A stretch of 64,000 bases of DNA from Maridesulfovibrio ferrireducens (lineage in GTDB: Bacteria > Desulfobacterota > Desulfovibrionia > Desulfovibrionales > Desulfovibrionaceae): the NCBI RefSeq assembly GCF_900101105.1, contig NZ_FNGA01000002.1:62001-126000 (forward strand). The letters are read 5' to 3'. Shown one piece after another: positions 46,521-55,439 of the stretch (its first letter is position 1; each line of letters opens with the position of its first letter). The notes below the pieces were generated by a model. The model was not told the origin of the DNA. It was given only the letters and a program-made list of their open reading frames with translations, and did no database searches. Made by a program: the position numbers and the translations under genes.

Positions 46521-47174
46521 ATGGAAGATAACAAACAGACCACACACGACCTTATTGACGAGGTGCAGGCAACCGCACCCGAAAGCATCCACCCTCTTCT
46601 CGATTTTCTTCTTAGAAACGGAAAGGCTATTGCCATCGGGATTGCAGTAATTCTTGTTCTAGCAGCAGGATTTTCCGGCTACCAGTACATGCAGCAGCAA
46701 AAACAGGTAAAAGCTCAAAGTGAACTCGGAACCATTCTTATCAAATATAGCGGAACAAAAAAGGCTGAAGAACTTGCAGCATTTTTGCCAACCGCTCCTT
46801 CTGATATGAAACCGGCTGTTGAACTGGCTCTCGCCAAAGCATGGATGGACGATTCTAAGTTCATGAAAGCAGAAGCCGTCTGGGCAGAAATTGCAAAAAG
46901 CAATGAAGCAATGGCTCCCGTTGCATCTCTCGGACAGGCAAAATGCCTGATCCTTTCTGACAAACCTGAAGAAGCTGTCAAAATTCTACAGGCACTCAAA
47001 AACAAAACCGGTGACAACTTCACAAGCACAATTGACAGATTACTCGCTGAAGCCGCTGAGAAATCAGGCAATATTCAGCTTGCAATTCAGGCATATCAGG
47101 GACTGCTTAACAACAATCCCTCACAGAGGCTCTACTTTGAGAGCAAAATCGTAGAGCTTAAGACTAAGCTTTAA
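46521..47174 (+). CDS. Membrane-anchored TPR-like protein (YfgM/BamD-like)
   Basis: 217 residues with a cytoplasmic N-terminus, one helix (about 34-56) and a periplasmic helical-repeat domain (about 75-217: AVELALAKAWMDDSKFMKAEAVWAEIA). The plan is that of YfgM-type (tetratricopeptide-like) periplasmic chaperone subunits. Function here is unknown. ATG 46521 has GGAGG 12 bases upstream. iorA follows 19 bp later, so it may share its promoter. Confidence 0.75.
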   Translation: MEDNKQTTHDLIDEVQATAPESIHPLLDFLLRNGKAIAIGIAVILVLAAGFSGYQYMQQQKQVKAQSELGTILIKYSGTKKAEELAAFLPTAPSDMKPAVELALAKAWMDDSKFMKAEAVWAEIAKSNEAMAPVASLGQAKCLILSDKPEEAVKILQALKNKTGDNFTSTIDRLLAEAAEKSGNIQLAIQAYQGLLNNNPSQRLYFESKIVELKTKL

Positions 47175-47193
47175 TTAAGATAGGAGCGCATTT

Positions 47194-49038
47194 ATGGCTC
47201 ATCCACTTCTCGCCGATAATCCCGGCCAAAAAAAACTCCTGCTAGGCAATGAAGCTATTGTCAGAGGATGTATTGAAGCCGGAATACAAATGGTTACCTG
47301 TTATCCGGGTACCCCGTCATCAGAAGTACCCGATACTTTCTTCCGCCTGTCCAGCGAAGGCGACTTTTCATTTGAATATTCAGTAAATGAAAAAGTTGCC
47401 CTTGAAGTTGGTGGCGGAGCAGCTCTTGCCGGAGCAATGACTCTGACAACCATGAAACATGTAGGTGTAAACGTAGCGGCTGATCCGCTTATGACACTCG
47501 CATATGTTGGTACACCCGGCGGTATGGTGCTGCTTTCCGCAGACGATCCGGGCTGTCATTCAAGTCAAAACGAGCAGGACAACCGCTACTACGCGCGTCT
47601 TGCCGGCATGGCTTGCTTTGAGCCTTCTACTGCGCAGGAAGCAAAAGATATGACTCGTGACGCTCTTAATATGTCACGCGAAACATCTTCTCCGGTTCTG
47701 CTTAGAACAACAACCAGAGTAAACCACTTGCGCGGTCCAGTTGAATATGGCCCAATCGCCAAACTGGCTGCTCCTGAAGGTTTTAAAAGGAATCCTTCCA
47801 AGTACGTACCTATTCCGGCTTTTGCCCGCCCGATGCATGTCGCGCTGCTTAAAAAGCTTGAAGAATTACGCGAATTGGCAGAAAAATCCGTGTACAACAA
47901 AGTTTCCGGTAACGGAAAAATAGGTATTGTTGCTTCGGGTATTTGCAGAGCTTATATTAATGATGCTCTTATTGATTCCGGCCTAGCAGATAAGTTCAAA
48001 TTACTCGAATTAGGATTTACTTTTCCTCTTCCTGAAAAGCTTGTTACGGACTTCATGTCATCTGTGGACAAGGTAATCATTCTTGAAGAGCTTGAGCCTT
48101 TCCTTGAAAATGAATTTAGAGTTCTAGCTCAGAAGCACTCTATTTCTATAGAAATTATCGGTAAAGAAAATGCAAACTTACCACTGAATGGAGAATACTC
48201 CACTGGTAACGTTTCTGCAATAATTCACGAAGTTCTTGGGCTTACACCTGAGAAAATAGATTTTTGTGCAGCAGAAGAAGGTCTTCCTGTAAGACCTCCG
48301 AACCTTTGTGCCGGATGTCCTCACCGTGCGACATATTATGCCGCTAAAAAAGTGTTCGGACCTGAAGCAATCTGTTCATCTGACATCGGGTGTTACACAC
48401 TCGGAATTCTGCCTCCACTTAATGCAGCAGACTTTCTGCTTTGCATGGGATCATCTATCTCTGCCGGATCCGGCGTTGCCCGCGCTTCCGGTCAGACTGT
48501 AGTAGGATTCATCGGAGACTCAACATTCTTCCATTCCGGAATTACCGGACTGGTGAATGCAGTATTCAATCAGCACAATATATTACTGGTTATTCTTGAT
48601 AACAGCACAACTGCCATGACCGGACATCAGCCTAATCCCGGCGTTGAAACAACACTTCTCGGCTCTAATCCAGCTCAGATCAGTATTGAAGCAATCGTTA
48701 AAGGATGCGGCGTAAACGAAATCCGTACTGTCAGCCCGCTTAACCAGAAAGCTACTTTCAAGGCTCTTGAAGAGCTTAAAGATCTGCAAGGCGTAAGAGT
48801 TCTGATCGCAAAAGATCCATGTCCGCTCTTTGCTAAAAGAGCTTTGGGTAAAAAGCCGACTCAGACTGCTTATGTTGCCAACCAAAGTGACGAAGTAATC
48901 AGCTGTATGGAAGCAATTGCATGTCCTGCATTTGAAAAAGGCAAAGACGGAGTCAGTATTAATGAAACTCTTTGCTCTGGCTGTATGCTTTGTCTGCAAA
49001 TGACTAAAGACATAAAAGCCAGAAAGAGGAACAGCTAA
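47194..49038 (+). CDS. iorA: Indolepyruvate:ferredoxin oxidoreductase alpha subunit
   Basis: 614 residues. Oxidatively decarboxylates aryl pyruvates from aromatic amino acids to acyl-CoA and reduced ferredoxin. N-terminal pyrimidine domain (VTCYPGTPSSEVPD), and thiamine-diphosphate motif GDSTFFHSGITGLVNAVFN...DNSTTAMTGHQ near 440-480. The C-terminal ferredoxin part keeps only C571, C577 (CP), and CSGCMLC (C594, C597, C600). The usual first CxxCxxC and final CP are gone, so just one [4Fe-4S] cluster can be formed (C577, C594, C597, C600). Overlaps iorB by one base. Confidence 0.95.
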   Translation: MAHPLLADNPGQKKLLLGNEAIVRGCIEAGIQMVTCYPGTPSSEVPDTFFRLSSEGDFSFEYSVNEKVALEVGGGAALAGAMTLTTMKHVGVNVAADPLMTLAYVGTPGGMVLLSADDPGCHSSQNEQDNRYYARLAGMACFEPSTAQEAKDMTRDALNMSRETSSPVLLRTTTRVNHLRGPVEYGPIAKLAAPEGFKRNPSKYVPIPAFARPMHVALLKKLEELRELAEKSVYNKVSGNGKIGIVASGICRAYINDALIDSGLADKFKLLELGFTFPLPEKLVTDFMSSVDKVIILEELEPFLENEFRVLAQKHSISIEIIGKENANLPLNGEYSTGNVSAIIHEVLGLTPEKIDFCAAEEGLPVRPPNLCAGCPHRATYYAAKKVFGPEAICSSDIGCYTLGILPPLNAADFLLCMGSSISAGSGVARASGQTVVGFIGDSTFFHSGITGLVNAVFNQHNILLVILDNSTTAMTGHQPNPGVETTLLGSNPAQISIEAIVKGCGVNEIRTVSPLNQKATFKALEELKDLQGVRVLIAKDPCPLFAKRALGKKPTQTAYVANQSDEVISCMEAIACPAFEKGKDGVSINETLCSGCMLCLQMTKDIKARKRNS

Positions 49039-49625
49039 TGAGTACTAGGTTGCGTATATTCATGACTGGAGTAGGCGGACAGGGAACCCTGACAGCCACG
49101 AATCTTCTTGCACAGGCAATCCTTGATAATGGAACAGATGTCACTGCAGGAGAAATTCACGGAATGGCACAACGAGGCGGAGTTGTTGAATCAGCAATTC
49201 TTCTGGGAATGTCTTCTCCGAAAATAGCACATGGTGAAGCCGACATCATTCTCGGTTTCGAACCGCTTGAAACCCTTCGAGCTCTTCCCTACCTGAAACC
49301 CGGTGGCGTTATTCTTTCAAGTACTGAAGATATCCATCCACTGAGTGTTTCAACAGGTAAAGCCGAAGAAACTCCTTTAGACTACATCAAGGAAAAAGTT
49401 AACAGTTGCGCAAGCAAAGCATACTTCATCCCTTGCCAGAGCTTAGGTCTTAAAGCCGGAGCGGTCCAAAGCGGAAACATAGCTCTACTCGGAGCTCTCT
49501 GCGCGACAGGCTTAATTCCCCTGAAACCGGAAGAATTGGCAGTAACGATCAAATCTGTCATGAAGCCCAAAATAGCGGATATCAACATCAAAGCCCTTCA
49601 ATTAGGGGTGGAAGCTGTATCCTGA
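49038..49625 (+). CDS. iorB: Indolepyruvate:ferredoxin oxidoreductase beta subunit
   Basis: 195 residues, gamma-type oxidoreductase domain with FMTGVGGQGTLTATNLLA and GEIHGMAQRGGVVES, the family's CoA/contact motifs. It completes the IorAB enzyme. Translation is coupled to iorA (TAATG). A terminator follows at 49638. Confidence 0.96.
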   Translation: MSTRLRIFMTGVGGQGTLTATNLLAQAILDNGTDVTAGEIHGMAQRGGVVESAILLGMSSPKIAHGEADIILGFEPLETLRALPYLKPGGVILSSTEDIHPLSVSTGKAEETPLDYIKEKVNSCASKAYFIPCQSLGLKAGAVQSGNIALLGALCATGLIPLKPEELAVTIKSVMKPKIADINIKALQLGVEAVS

Positions 49626-49637
49626 TGATTAACATTT

Positions 49638-49674
49638 CGACAGCCGCGACCCAAGTTGCGGCTGTCGACTTTTT
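49638..49674 (+). terminator. Terminator after iorAB
   Basis: CGACAGCCGC (49638-49647) pairs with GCGGCTGTCG (49658-49667), followed by AC and five T. Confidence 0.85.
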
Positions 49675-49791
49675 ACGGATTAAAGACAACTGAAATTTAG
49701 GCCGAAACCGCGAATCATCACCCTTTTTCAGGACCGATCAGATTCGAAAAAGCTGAAAACAAAGACAGCCTGGACGGCACGAGTATAAAAC

Positions 49792-51360
49792 ATGAGTATT
49801 AATGGACAGCCGGAAAAAGTGGAAAATATTTACTTAACTACCCTGAATGAAATTCTCGATTCTATAGCTCCGCAAAATGATCTGGAGCTGAGCCTTAACT
49901 CAATTCTAAAAATTCTAGCCAAAGACCTCCACTTCCAGCGTGCATTTCTGGCCATCATGGACCCGAAATCTGAAAAACTGAAACTGTCGATAACTCACAG
50001 TCCGGCCAAAATTGACCACGTTACTTATTCTCCAGGCAAGGGAGTAGTTGGAAGGGTTTACGAAACAGGACAAGCTGTCGTAATTCCCAGAATGTCCGAG
50101 AACACCGACTTTCTGAACAAAGCCTTCGGAAGATCAGACGAAGAGCTTAAATCTCTTTCTTTTATCTGCGTTCCCATTAAAAAAGGAAATTCTAAAGAAG
50201 ATCATAACGTACTTGGAACTATCAGTGTAGATTCACCGATACTTCCTATGGATAACCTTTTAGAGCACAAACAATTTCTCGAAGTTGTAGCTGCTCTGAT
50301 TTCAAATCAGGTTTCACGTCTTCAGGAAGAAATGGCTCTTCAGGCTCAAATGTTGAGTCAGGGCCCCTTGCTCGGTGGTCAGGAAGTCCCGCCTCCTGCT
50401 AACTTTGTTGCAACTTCAAAAAGCATCAAACAAGTTTTACGGCAGGCCCGTCAGGTTGGCCCCAGCAGAGCAACAGCTCTTTTACGCGGAGAATCCGGCA
50501 CAGGTAAAGAACTGCTGGCCGAAGCTATCCACGCATGCAGCCCCCGTAGAGACAAGCCTCTTGTAAAACTGAACTGCGCGGCTCTCCCCGCAGAACTTGT
50601 TGAAAGTGAACTTTTTGGACACCAGAAAGGTGCGTTTACCGGAGCATATCAAAACAAACGCGGTCTGTTTGAAGTTGCAAACAACGGCACCTTGTTCCTT
50701 GATGAAATCGGAGAACTTTCCTTAGATGCTCAGGCCAAAGTGCTTAGAGCTATTCAAGAAAAAGAAATTCAAAGAGTAGGCTCCGAACACCCCATCACAG
50801 TTGATGTTCGCCTGATATGTGCGACTCATCAACCTCTTGAAAAACTACTGAAAGAAGGCAGATTCAGAGAAGATTTATTCTACCGAGTAAATGTTTTCCC
50901 CATATTTATACCTGCACTTCGTGAAAGACGTGAAGATATTCTACCTCTTGCTGAACAGTTTTTAGAAATATTTTCAAAAGAATACGATAAAAACATTAAA
51001 AGAATTTCAAGTCCGGCCATTGATCTTTTTACTCAATACCACTGGCCTGGAAACGTTCGTGAACTGAAAAATTGTCTCGAACGGGCGGTGCTGATTTGTG
51101 AAGAAGAAGTAATACGCACTTATCACCTTCCGCCGACTTTGCAGACAGCTGAGAGTACCGCAACAGATACTTCCTTATCTTTCGGTGAAGCTGTCGCTAA
51201 ATTCGAGCAGGAGCTTCTTGTAGATTCTCTGAAAAAAGCACGTGGAAACATGCTTCAAGCTGCAAGAGATCTCAGAGTCAGCTATAGAATCGTTAACTAT
51301 AAAGTTAAAAAATATAATATTGATGTAAAAAAATACACCGGTGCTAAAAAGAATAAATAA
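49792..51360 (+). CDS. GAF-domain sigma54-dependent transcriptional activator
   Basis: 522 residues. An N-terminal GAF sensor (about 25-180), AAA+ domain (about 205-440) with Walker A GESGTGKE, the sigma54-contact loop GAFTGA, Walker B LFLDEIGEL and the arginine region, and a Fis-type HTH at the C-terminus (FEQELLVDSLKKARGNMLQAARDL). NifA-like architecture; the signal and targets are unknown. It lies between iorAB and korDABC, which makes 2-oxoacid metabolism a possible target, but no clear -24/-12 promoter was found before either. No Cys pairs for redox sensing in GAF. Confidence 0.93.
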   Translation: MSINGQPEKVENIYLTTLNEILDSIAPQNDLELSLNSILKILAKDLHFQRAFLAIMDPKSEKLKLSITHSPAKIDHVTYSPGKGVVGRVYETGQAVVIPRMSENTDFLNKAFGRSDEELKSLSFICVPIKKGNSKEDHNVLGTISVDSPILPMDNLLEHKQFLEVVAALISNQVSRLQEEMALQAQMLSQGPLLGGQEVPPPANFVATSKSIKQVLRQARQVGPSRATALLRGESGTGKELLAEAIHACSPRRDKPLVKLNCAALPAELVESELFGHQKGAFTGAYQNKRGLFEVANNGTLFLDEIGELSLDAQAKVLRAIQEKEIQRVGSEHPITVDVRLICATHQPLEKLLKEGRFREDLFYRVNVFPIFIPALRERREDILPLAEQFLEIFSKEYDKNIKRISSPAIDLFTQYHWPGNVRELKNCLERAVLICEEEVIRTYHLPPTLQTAESTATDTSLSFGEAVAKFEQELLVDSLKKARGNMLQAARDLRVSYRIVNYKVKKYNIDVKKYTGAKKNK

Positions 51361-52017
51361 ATGATGGTGATAACACTCAGCAGACAGGCAATAAAAATGC
51401 CTTTCGTTACCGCTATCTTAAGCGTGCTGTTTTTGATTGCAATCGGGGGCTGTTCTGGAAAAAATGATCCGGAACAGCCCTTTATTATTCCTTTTGATTC
51501 AGAATATATTACAACGGATAAAACTTTATCGGTTACCCCCTCTCTAAATTATGACGGCAGCACAACCCGCCGATTTCTTTCCATTACTCAAAGGACATAC
51601 TTTTTTGAAAATGGTAATGGGACTGCTGAAGTTAAAGTTCTTCTCAATCGAAAATCCGAAGTGCAAATTCCTGAAATAGGAGAGTGGAATGCAGTTTCTA
51701 CTGGAAACTGTTTCAGTGATTCGGAACAGGTAAAATGCCTTACCGCCCATGTTGACTGCCATCTGGTTCGCACCAGTTTTATAACAACAGGTGAGCGCAG
51801 TATCATCGTTATTAAAACGCGAAACAGAGCACGCGAACCTCAGCAACTTTGCGATAATTGGGATTTGAAAAATCTTACAGAAAACCAGTATGAAGAAGTT
51901 GAAGAATTCAACAAAATTTCAGATTCTTTTTTCAATTATGATATAATTATTCCGCAAACTGATCGTGCTGAACAAACAAACTCCACTCACAAAAAAAGGC
52001 CTTCCAATCAAAAATGA
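51361..52017 (+). CDS. Lipoprotein of unknown function
   Basis: 218 residues. Signal sequence ending LFLIAIGGC (lipobox IGGC) marks a lipoprotein. The mature part has an N-terminal segment PFIIPFDSEYITTDK, four Cys near 117-165 which could form disulfides, and a polar tail. No family recognised. It begins the base after the stop of the activator gene, with no ribosome site at ATG 51361; ATG 51397 (residue 13) is another possible start. Its last codons form part of a minus-strand terminator. Confidence 0.6.
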   Translation: MMVITLSRQAIKMPFVTAILSVLFLIAIGGCSGKNDPEQPFIIPFDSEYITTDKTLSVTPSLNYDGSTTRRFLSITQRTYFFENGNGTAEVKVLLNRKSEVQIPEIGEWNAVSTGNCFSDSEQVKCLTAHVDCHLVRTSFITTGERSIIVIKTRNRAREPQQLCDNWDLKNLTENQYEEVEEFNKISDSFFNYDIIIPQTDRAEQTNSTHKKRPSNQK

Positions 52018-52026
52018 TTGAAAGAC
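51991..52026 (-). terminator. Terminator of korDABC, overlapping the convergent lipoprotein gene
   Basis: Minus strand AGGTCTTTCAATCA, four-base loop, TGATTGGAAGGCCT with mismatches (51998-52026), then seven U (51991-51997). It covers the lipoprotein stop codon on the other strand. Confidence 0.75.
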
Positions 52027-52051
52027 CTCTATTAGACAAGTTAACTAATTG

Positions 52052-52669
52052 CTAAATTGAATCTTCATCGTCTTCTTCAACAACAACGCTGTTTTTCTTC
52101 CAAAGCGTTTCCGGATCACCAAAGTTTTTCTTAGCCTCTTTGTATCCAAGATTAAAAGCTTTCACATTAATCGCTACAATCTTAGCCGGAAGAATCTCTT
52201 CGAGATTTTTACGGATTACCCTTTGCTCTGCAAAAGGAAGAAGAAAGGCTGCTGCTCCAAGAACAATCGTGTTCATGGTTTGGACAAGACCAATTTTCTC
52301 TTTGGCAAGATAAGTAAATGGAAGCCCTATAAACATATTTACAGGTGGCTGCTTTACCAGATCACTTTCAATCATTAAAAGCCCGCCGGGCTTTAAGTTG
52401 CGGTAATACATATTACACGCTTCCTGACTGAGAGCGATAAGCAGATCAACAGATTCCGCCTTTGGATAGCTTATCTTTTCGGAACTTATGACCAAGTCTG
52501 AACGACTTGCGCCGCCACGAGCTTCAGGCCCATAACTCTGAGTCTGAGTAACATTGTACCCTTGCCCGAGAGCCAAACCGGACCCCATAACCTTACCGAG
52601 AGTAAGAATTCCCTGACCGCCAAGACCGGAAAGACGAATTTCAAATCGTTCTAAATGTTGATTTTTCAT
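52052..52669 (-). CDS. korC: 2-oxoacid:ferredoxin oxidoreductase gamma subunit
   Basis: 205 residues with RLSGLGGQGILTLGKVMG and SYGPEARGGASRSDLVIS, the usual gamma subunit motifs, and an acidic C-terminus (VVVEEDDEDSI). ATG 52667-52669 overlaps the korB stop as TAATG; AGGGGG lies upstream. Fourth gene of the kor operon. Confidence 0.94.
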   Translation of the reverse strand: MKNQHLERFEIRLSGLGGQGILTLGKVMGSGLALGQGYNVTQTQSYGPEARGGASRSDLVISSEKISYPKAESVDLLIALSQEACNMYYRNLKPGGLLMIESDLVKQPPVNMFIGLPFTYLAKEKIGLVQTMNTIVLGAAAFLLPFAEQRVIRKNLEEILPAKIVAINVKAFNLGYKEAKKNFGDPETLWKKNSVVVEEDDEDSI

Positions 52670-53505
52670 TACTCGCCCCCCTGACATCGTGCAGCCATTT
52701 CATAGAATTTTTCTTCCAGACCAGGTTTATCTTTTTTAACAAAAACACCAGAAGGAATTTTCTCACCGCGCTCTGCTTCAGGAATCGCGTTGTAACGCTC
52801 ATGCGATATAACGTTAGTCTTAAGAGCATGGTACATATCTACAGGAGACTTAAACTTATTCTTACGCCCGTACTGGGTAAAACAAGGAGACAAGATTTCA
52901 ACAACACCGAATCCGGGGTTGGTAATACCTTCCATAATCATAGAATCGAGCTTGTTGACATGGAAAACACTTCCTCTGGCAACATAATTAGCGCCAGCGG
53001 CAGTACAAAGCTCAACACAGTCAAAGCTCTGCTCCATTTGTCCCATAGGGGTCGTCATTGAATATGAACCGGAAGGAGTAGTCGGAGAACACTGTCCCCC
53101 AGTCATTCCGTATATATTATTATTAAGAATTAATGCAGTAACCCCGATATTTCTACGTGCAGCATGAATAAGATGATTACCGCCGATAGCCATTGAATCA
53201 CCGTCACCCATGACCACAATCACGTGCATATTCGGCCTTGCCATCTTAATTCCGGTAGCAAAAGTAAGCGCTCTGCCGTGAGTGGTATGAACTGTGTTAA
53301 AATCAACATAGGCTGCAAGTCGTCCGGAACATCCGATTCCGGCAACGATACAAACGTTATCCTTTGCAAGCCCCAGTCCATGAATACTTCTGATTAACGA
53401 ACCAAGCACAATTCCATGTCCGCAACCGGCGCAAAAAACATGCGGAAACTTTTTGTTATGCCTCAGATACTCGTGAATAAGTTGTGTTCCTTTTATATCT
53501 GCCAT
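52669..53505 (-). CDS. korB: 2-oxoacid:ferredoxin oxidoreductase beta subunit
   Basis: 278 residues, thiamine-diphosphate domain. CAGCGHG near residue 25 and GIGCSG provide Cys for the [4Fe-4S] cluster; GDGDSMAIGGNHLIHAARRN and NNNIYGMTGGQ bind the cofactor. The size and GGQCSPTTP motif match KorB/OorB (2-oxoglutarate), though 2-ketoisovalerate oxidoreductase is similar. Confidence 0.94.
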   Translation of the reverse strand: MADIKGTQLIHEYLRHNKKFPHVFCAGCGHGIVLGSLIRSIHGLGLAKDNVCIVAGIGCSGRLAAYVDFNTVHTTHGRALTFATGIKMARPNMHVIVVMGDGDSMAIGGNHLIHAARRNIGVTALILNNNIYGMTGGQCSPTTPSGSYSMTTPMGQMEQSFDCVELCTAAGANYVARGSVFHVNKLDSMIMEGITNPGFGVVEILSPCFTQYGRKNKFKSPVDMYHALKTNVISHERYNAIPEAERGEKIPSGVFVKKDKPGLEEKFYEMAARCQGGE

Positions 53506-53507
53506 GG

Positions 53508-54659
53508 CTATACCCGTGTTAAGACTTTGAGGATTTCGGCGGGAGTTATGATCTGCCCGTCAACTTTATTAATAGTCCGTACGCTCACCTGACCATTATT
53601 AACTCTTTTCACTTCTCTTGATATCTGTCCCATATTCATTTCAGGAACAATAATCGTCTTGGCTCTGTACATAAGCTTTTCAGTTGCCTTACGCGGATAC
53701 GGGAACAGAGTTTTGAGTTTCAGCAATCCGGCTTTCACACCAAGGGCACGAGCCTGCTTAACTGCAAGTTCTGCTGAACGAGCGACTGTTCCGTATGCGA
53801 TGACTGCAACTTCCGCATCTTCAGTATCAATTTCATCAACAAGTTGGATATCAGGCAGAAATTGGTCTATTTTACGGAATAAACGTTCGTTAAGTTCACG
53901 AACTTCATCAGGACGGGAAGTAGGAAAACCGTTCACATCATGGGTAAGCCCCGTGACATGAAACCTATACCCCGAACCGATTGCGGGCATAGGAGGAACT
54001 CCCCTGACCGTTTCTTCGTAAGGTTTATACCATTCCGGAGGCATAGTCGGAAGAGTACGATTGAAAACTTCATACTCATCTTCGTTGGGAATTATTATCT
54101 TTTCGCGTGTATGAGCAGTAATCTCATCAATAAGAAGAATTACCGGAGTACGATACTTTTCAGCGAGGTTAAACGCTTCAATTGTCATCTCCAAACATTC
54201 CTGAACATTTGAAGCTGAAAGGACAATGATTGAATGATCGCCGTGTGTTCCCCATCTGGCCTGCTGAACATCGCCCTGAGCGGGTGACGTAGGAAGACCC
54301 GTACTTGGACCACCGCGCATGACATTAACGATGACAAGAGGAGTTTCTGTTATGCAACCATAACCTAAGTTTTCCTGCATAAGAGAAAAACCAGGACCGG
54401 AAGTAGCTGTCAAAGCTTTACGTCCGGCTAGCGAAGCGCCGATAATAGCACCAAGCCCTCCGATTTCATCTTCCATTTGGACAAAAGCGCCATTTGGTAT
54501 AGTCGGCAATCTTTGAGCCATTATCTCCATTATTTCCGATGAAGGAGTAATGGGATAACCGGCATAAAAATTACATCCAGCCAAAAGGGCACCTTCAACA
54601 ACAGCCTCATTGCCAAGGGCAAAAATTTCTTTATTATGTTTCTTCTTGGGTCTGGCCAT
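53508..54659 (-). CDS. korA: 2-oxoacid:ferredoxin oxidoreductase alpha subunit
   Basis: 383 residues: YPITPSSEIMEIMAQRLP, MEDEIGGLGAIIGASLAGRKALTATSGPGFSLMQENLGY and RGGPSTGLPTSPAQGD are hallmark motifs of KorA. 2-oxoglutarate is the likely substrate. Together with KorB, C and D it makes succinyl-CoA and reduced ferredoxin or runs in reverse in an incomplete reductive cycle. AAGGTG precedes ATG. Confidence 0.94.
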   Translation of the reverse strand: MARPKKKHNKEIFALGNEAVVEGALLAGCNFYAGYPITPSSEIMEIMAQRLPTIPNGAFVQMEDEIGGLGAIIGASLAGRKALTATSGPGFSLMQENLGYGCITETPLVIVNVMRGGPSTGLPTSPAQGDVQQARWGTHGDHSIIVLSASNVQECLEMTIEAFNLAEKYRTPVILLIDEITAHTREKIIIPNEDEYEVFNRTLPTMPPEWYKPYEETVRGVPPMPAIGSGYRFHVTGLTHDVNGFPTSRPDEVRELNERLFRKIDQFLPDIQLVDEIDTEDAEVAVIAYGTVARSAELAVKQARALGVKAGLLKLKTLFPYPRKATEKLMYRAKTIIVPEMNMGQISREVKRVNNGQVSVRTINKVDGQIITPAEILKVLTRV

Positions 54660-54669
54660 GGATTACACC

Positions 54670-55053
54670 TTATCCCTTTTCCTTAATGGATTCTTCATCT
54701 TTTCCGGCATCCGGCCCTGCAGCCTTCTTCAGCAGAGCTCTGCATGCCGCCGGAATTTCATCATCCACTTTAGGCTGAACCATAATTGCGAAATCCGGGC
54801 AATGAAGCTCACAAAATCCGCAATTAATACATTCTTCCTCTCTGATCACGACCGCTTTGCCTTGATCATTCAGTTCCATGACCTTCGCCGGACAAAAGGC
54901 AGCGCAAATGCCGCAGCCTTTGCACCAGTCCGGAAAAATCGTAACCTTGCTTTGTCCCTTGCGTTTGACACTCATAACCTGATCCAGGTTTGGGGTAATT
55001 TTTCCATAAGTCTCCTCTCTCACGGGAGACAAACGCGCCTCTACAAACTTCAT
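54670..55053 (-). CDS. korD: 2-oxoacid:ferredoxin oxidoreductase ferredoxin subunit
   Basis: 127 residues if started at 55053, with two complete [4Fe-4S] motifs: CKGCGICAAFCPAK and CINCGFCELHCPDF. The start could instead be ATG 54973-54975 (101 residues), which is nearer the usual length; neither has a strong ribosome site. First gene of korDABC; a promoter is at 55142-55171. Confidence 0.9.
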   Translation of the reverse strand: MKFVEARLSPVREETYGKITPNLDQVMSVKRKGQSKVTIFPDWCKGCGICAAFCPAKVMELNDQGKAVVIREEECINCGFCELHCPDFAIMVQPKVDDEIPAACRALLKKAAGPDAGKDEESIKEKG

Positions 55054-55141
55054 CCTGAAAAAGACCTAAATTCAGAATGTTAATTCGGCCCTAGCACGCC
55101 AGAACCGCACATGCAACAGTAATCGATACTTTTTGTGCAAT

Positions 55142-55171
55142 ATTACATTTTTAAAGTATCTTAACTGCCAA
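55142..55171 (-). promoter_or_regulatory. Sigma70 promoter for korDABC
   Basis: Minus strand TTGGCA (55166-55171), 18 bp, TGTAAT (55142-55147), both 5 of 6. No -24/-12 element was seen, which argues against direct sigma54 control by the nearby activator. Confidence 0.5.
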
Positions 55172-55260
55172 GACAATACATTAACTCTAAATTTTACTTT
55201 TGATAACATAAAAGACTGCAACACCGTCATACTGATTACTCAATCACCTTAAAAAAACAA

Positions 55261-55292
55261 AAAAAGAGCCATTTAGAATATTGGCTCTTTTT
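55261..55292 (-). terminator. Terminator after the GGDEF/EAL gene
   Basis: AAAAAGAGCCA (55261-55271) and TGGCTCTTTTT (55282-55292), ten-base loop, U-run on the minus strand. The region 55172-55440 around it has no other feature. Confidence 0.8.
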
Positions 55293-55439
55293 AAAATAAA
55301 AACATTATAATATCCACAAATACTGCTTACAACCTGTAATGCCTTTCATTGCAAGCTTCGAGCAAAGATTTTAACTCAGCAAATTCATCAAATAACGCAA
55401 AACGCGCGGACAATCTAAACTACCTATAATAATTATTAT

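Noticed and set aside
55054-55260. Sigma54 -24/-12 promoter for korDABC
   Set aside because: TTGGCAG occurs but no GC element at the right spacing; the sequence fits sigma70 better.
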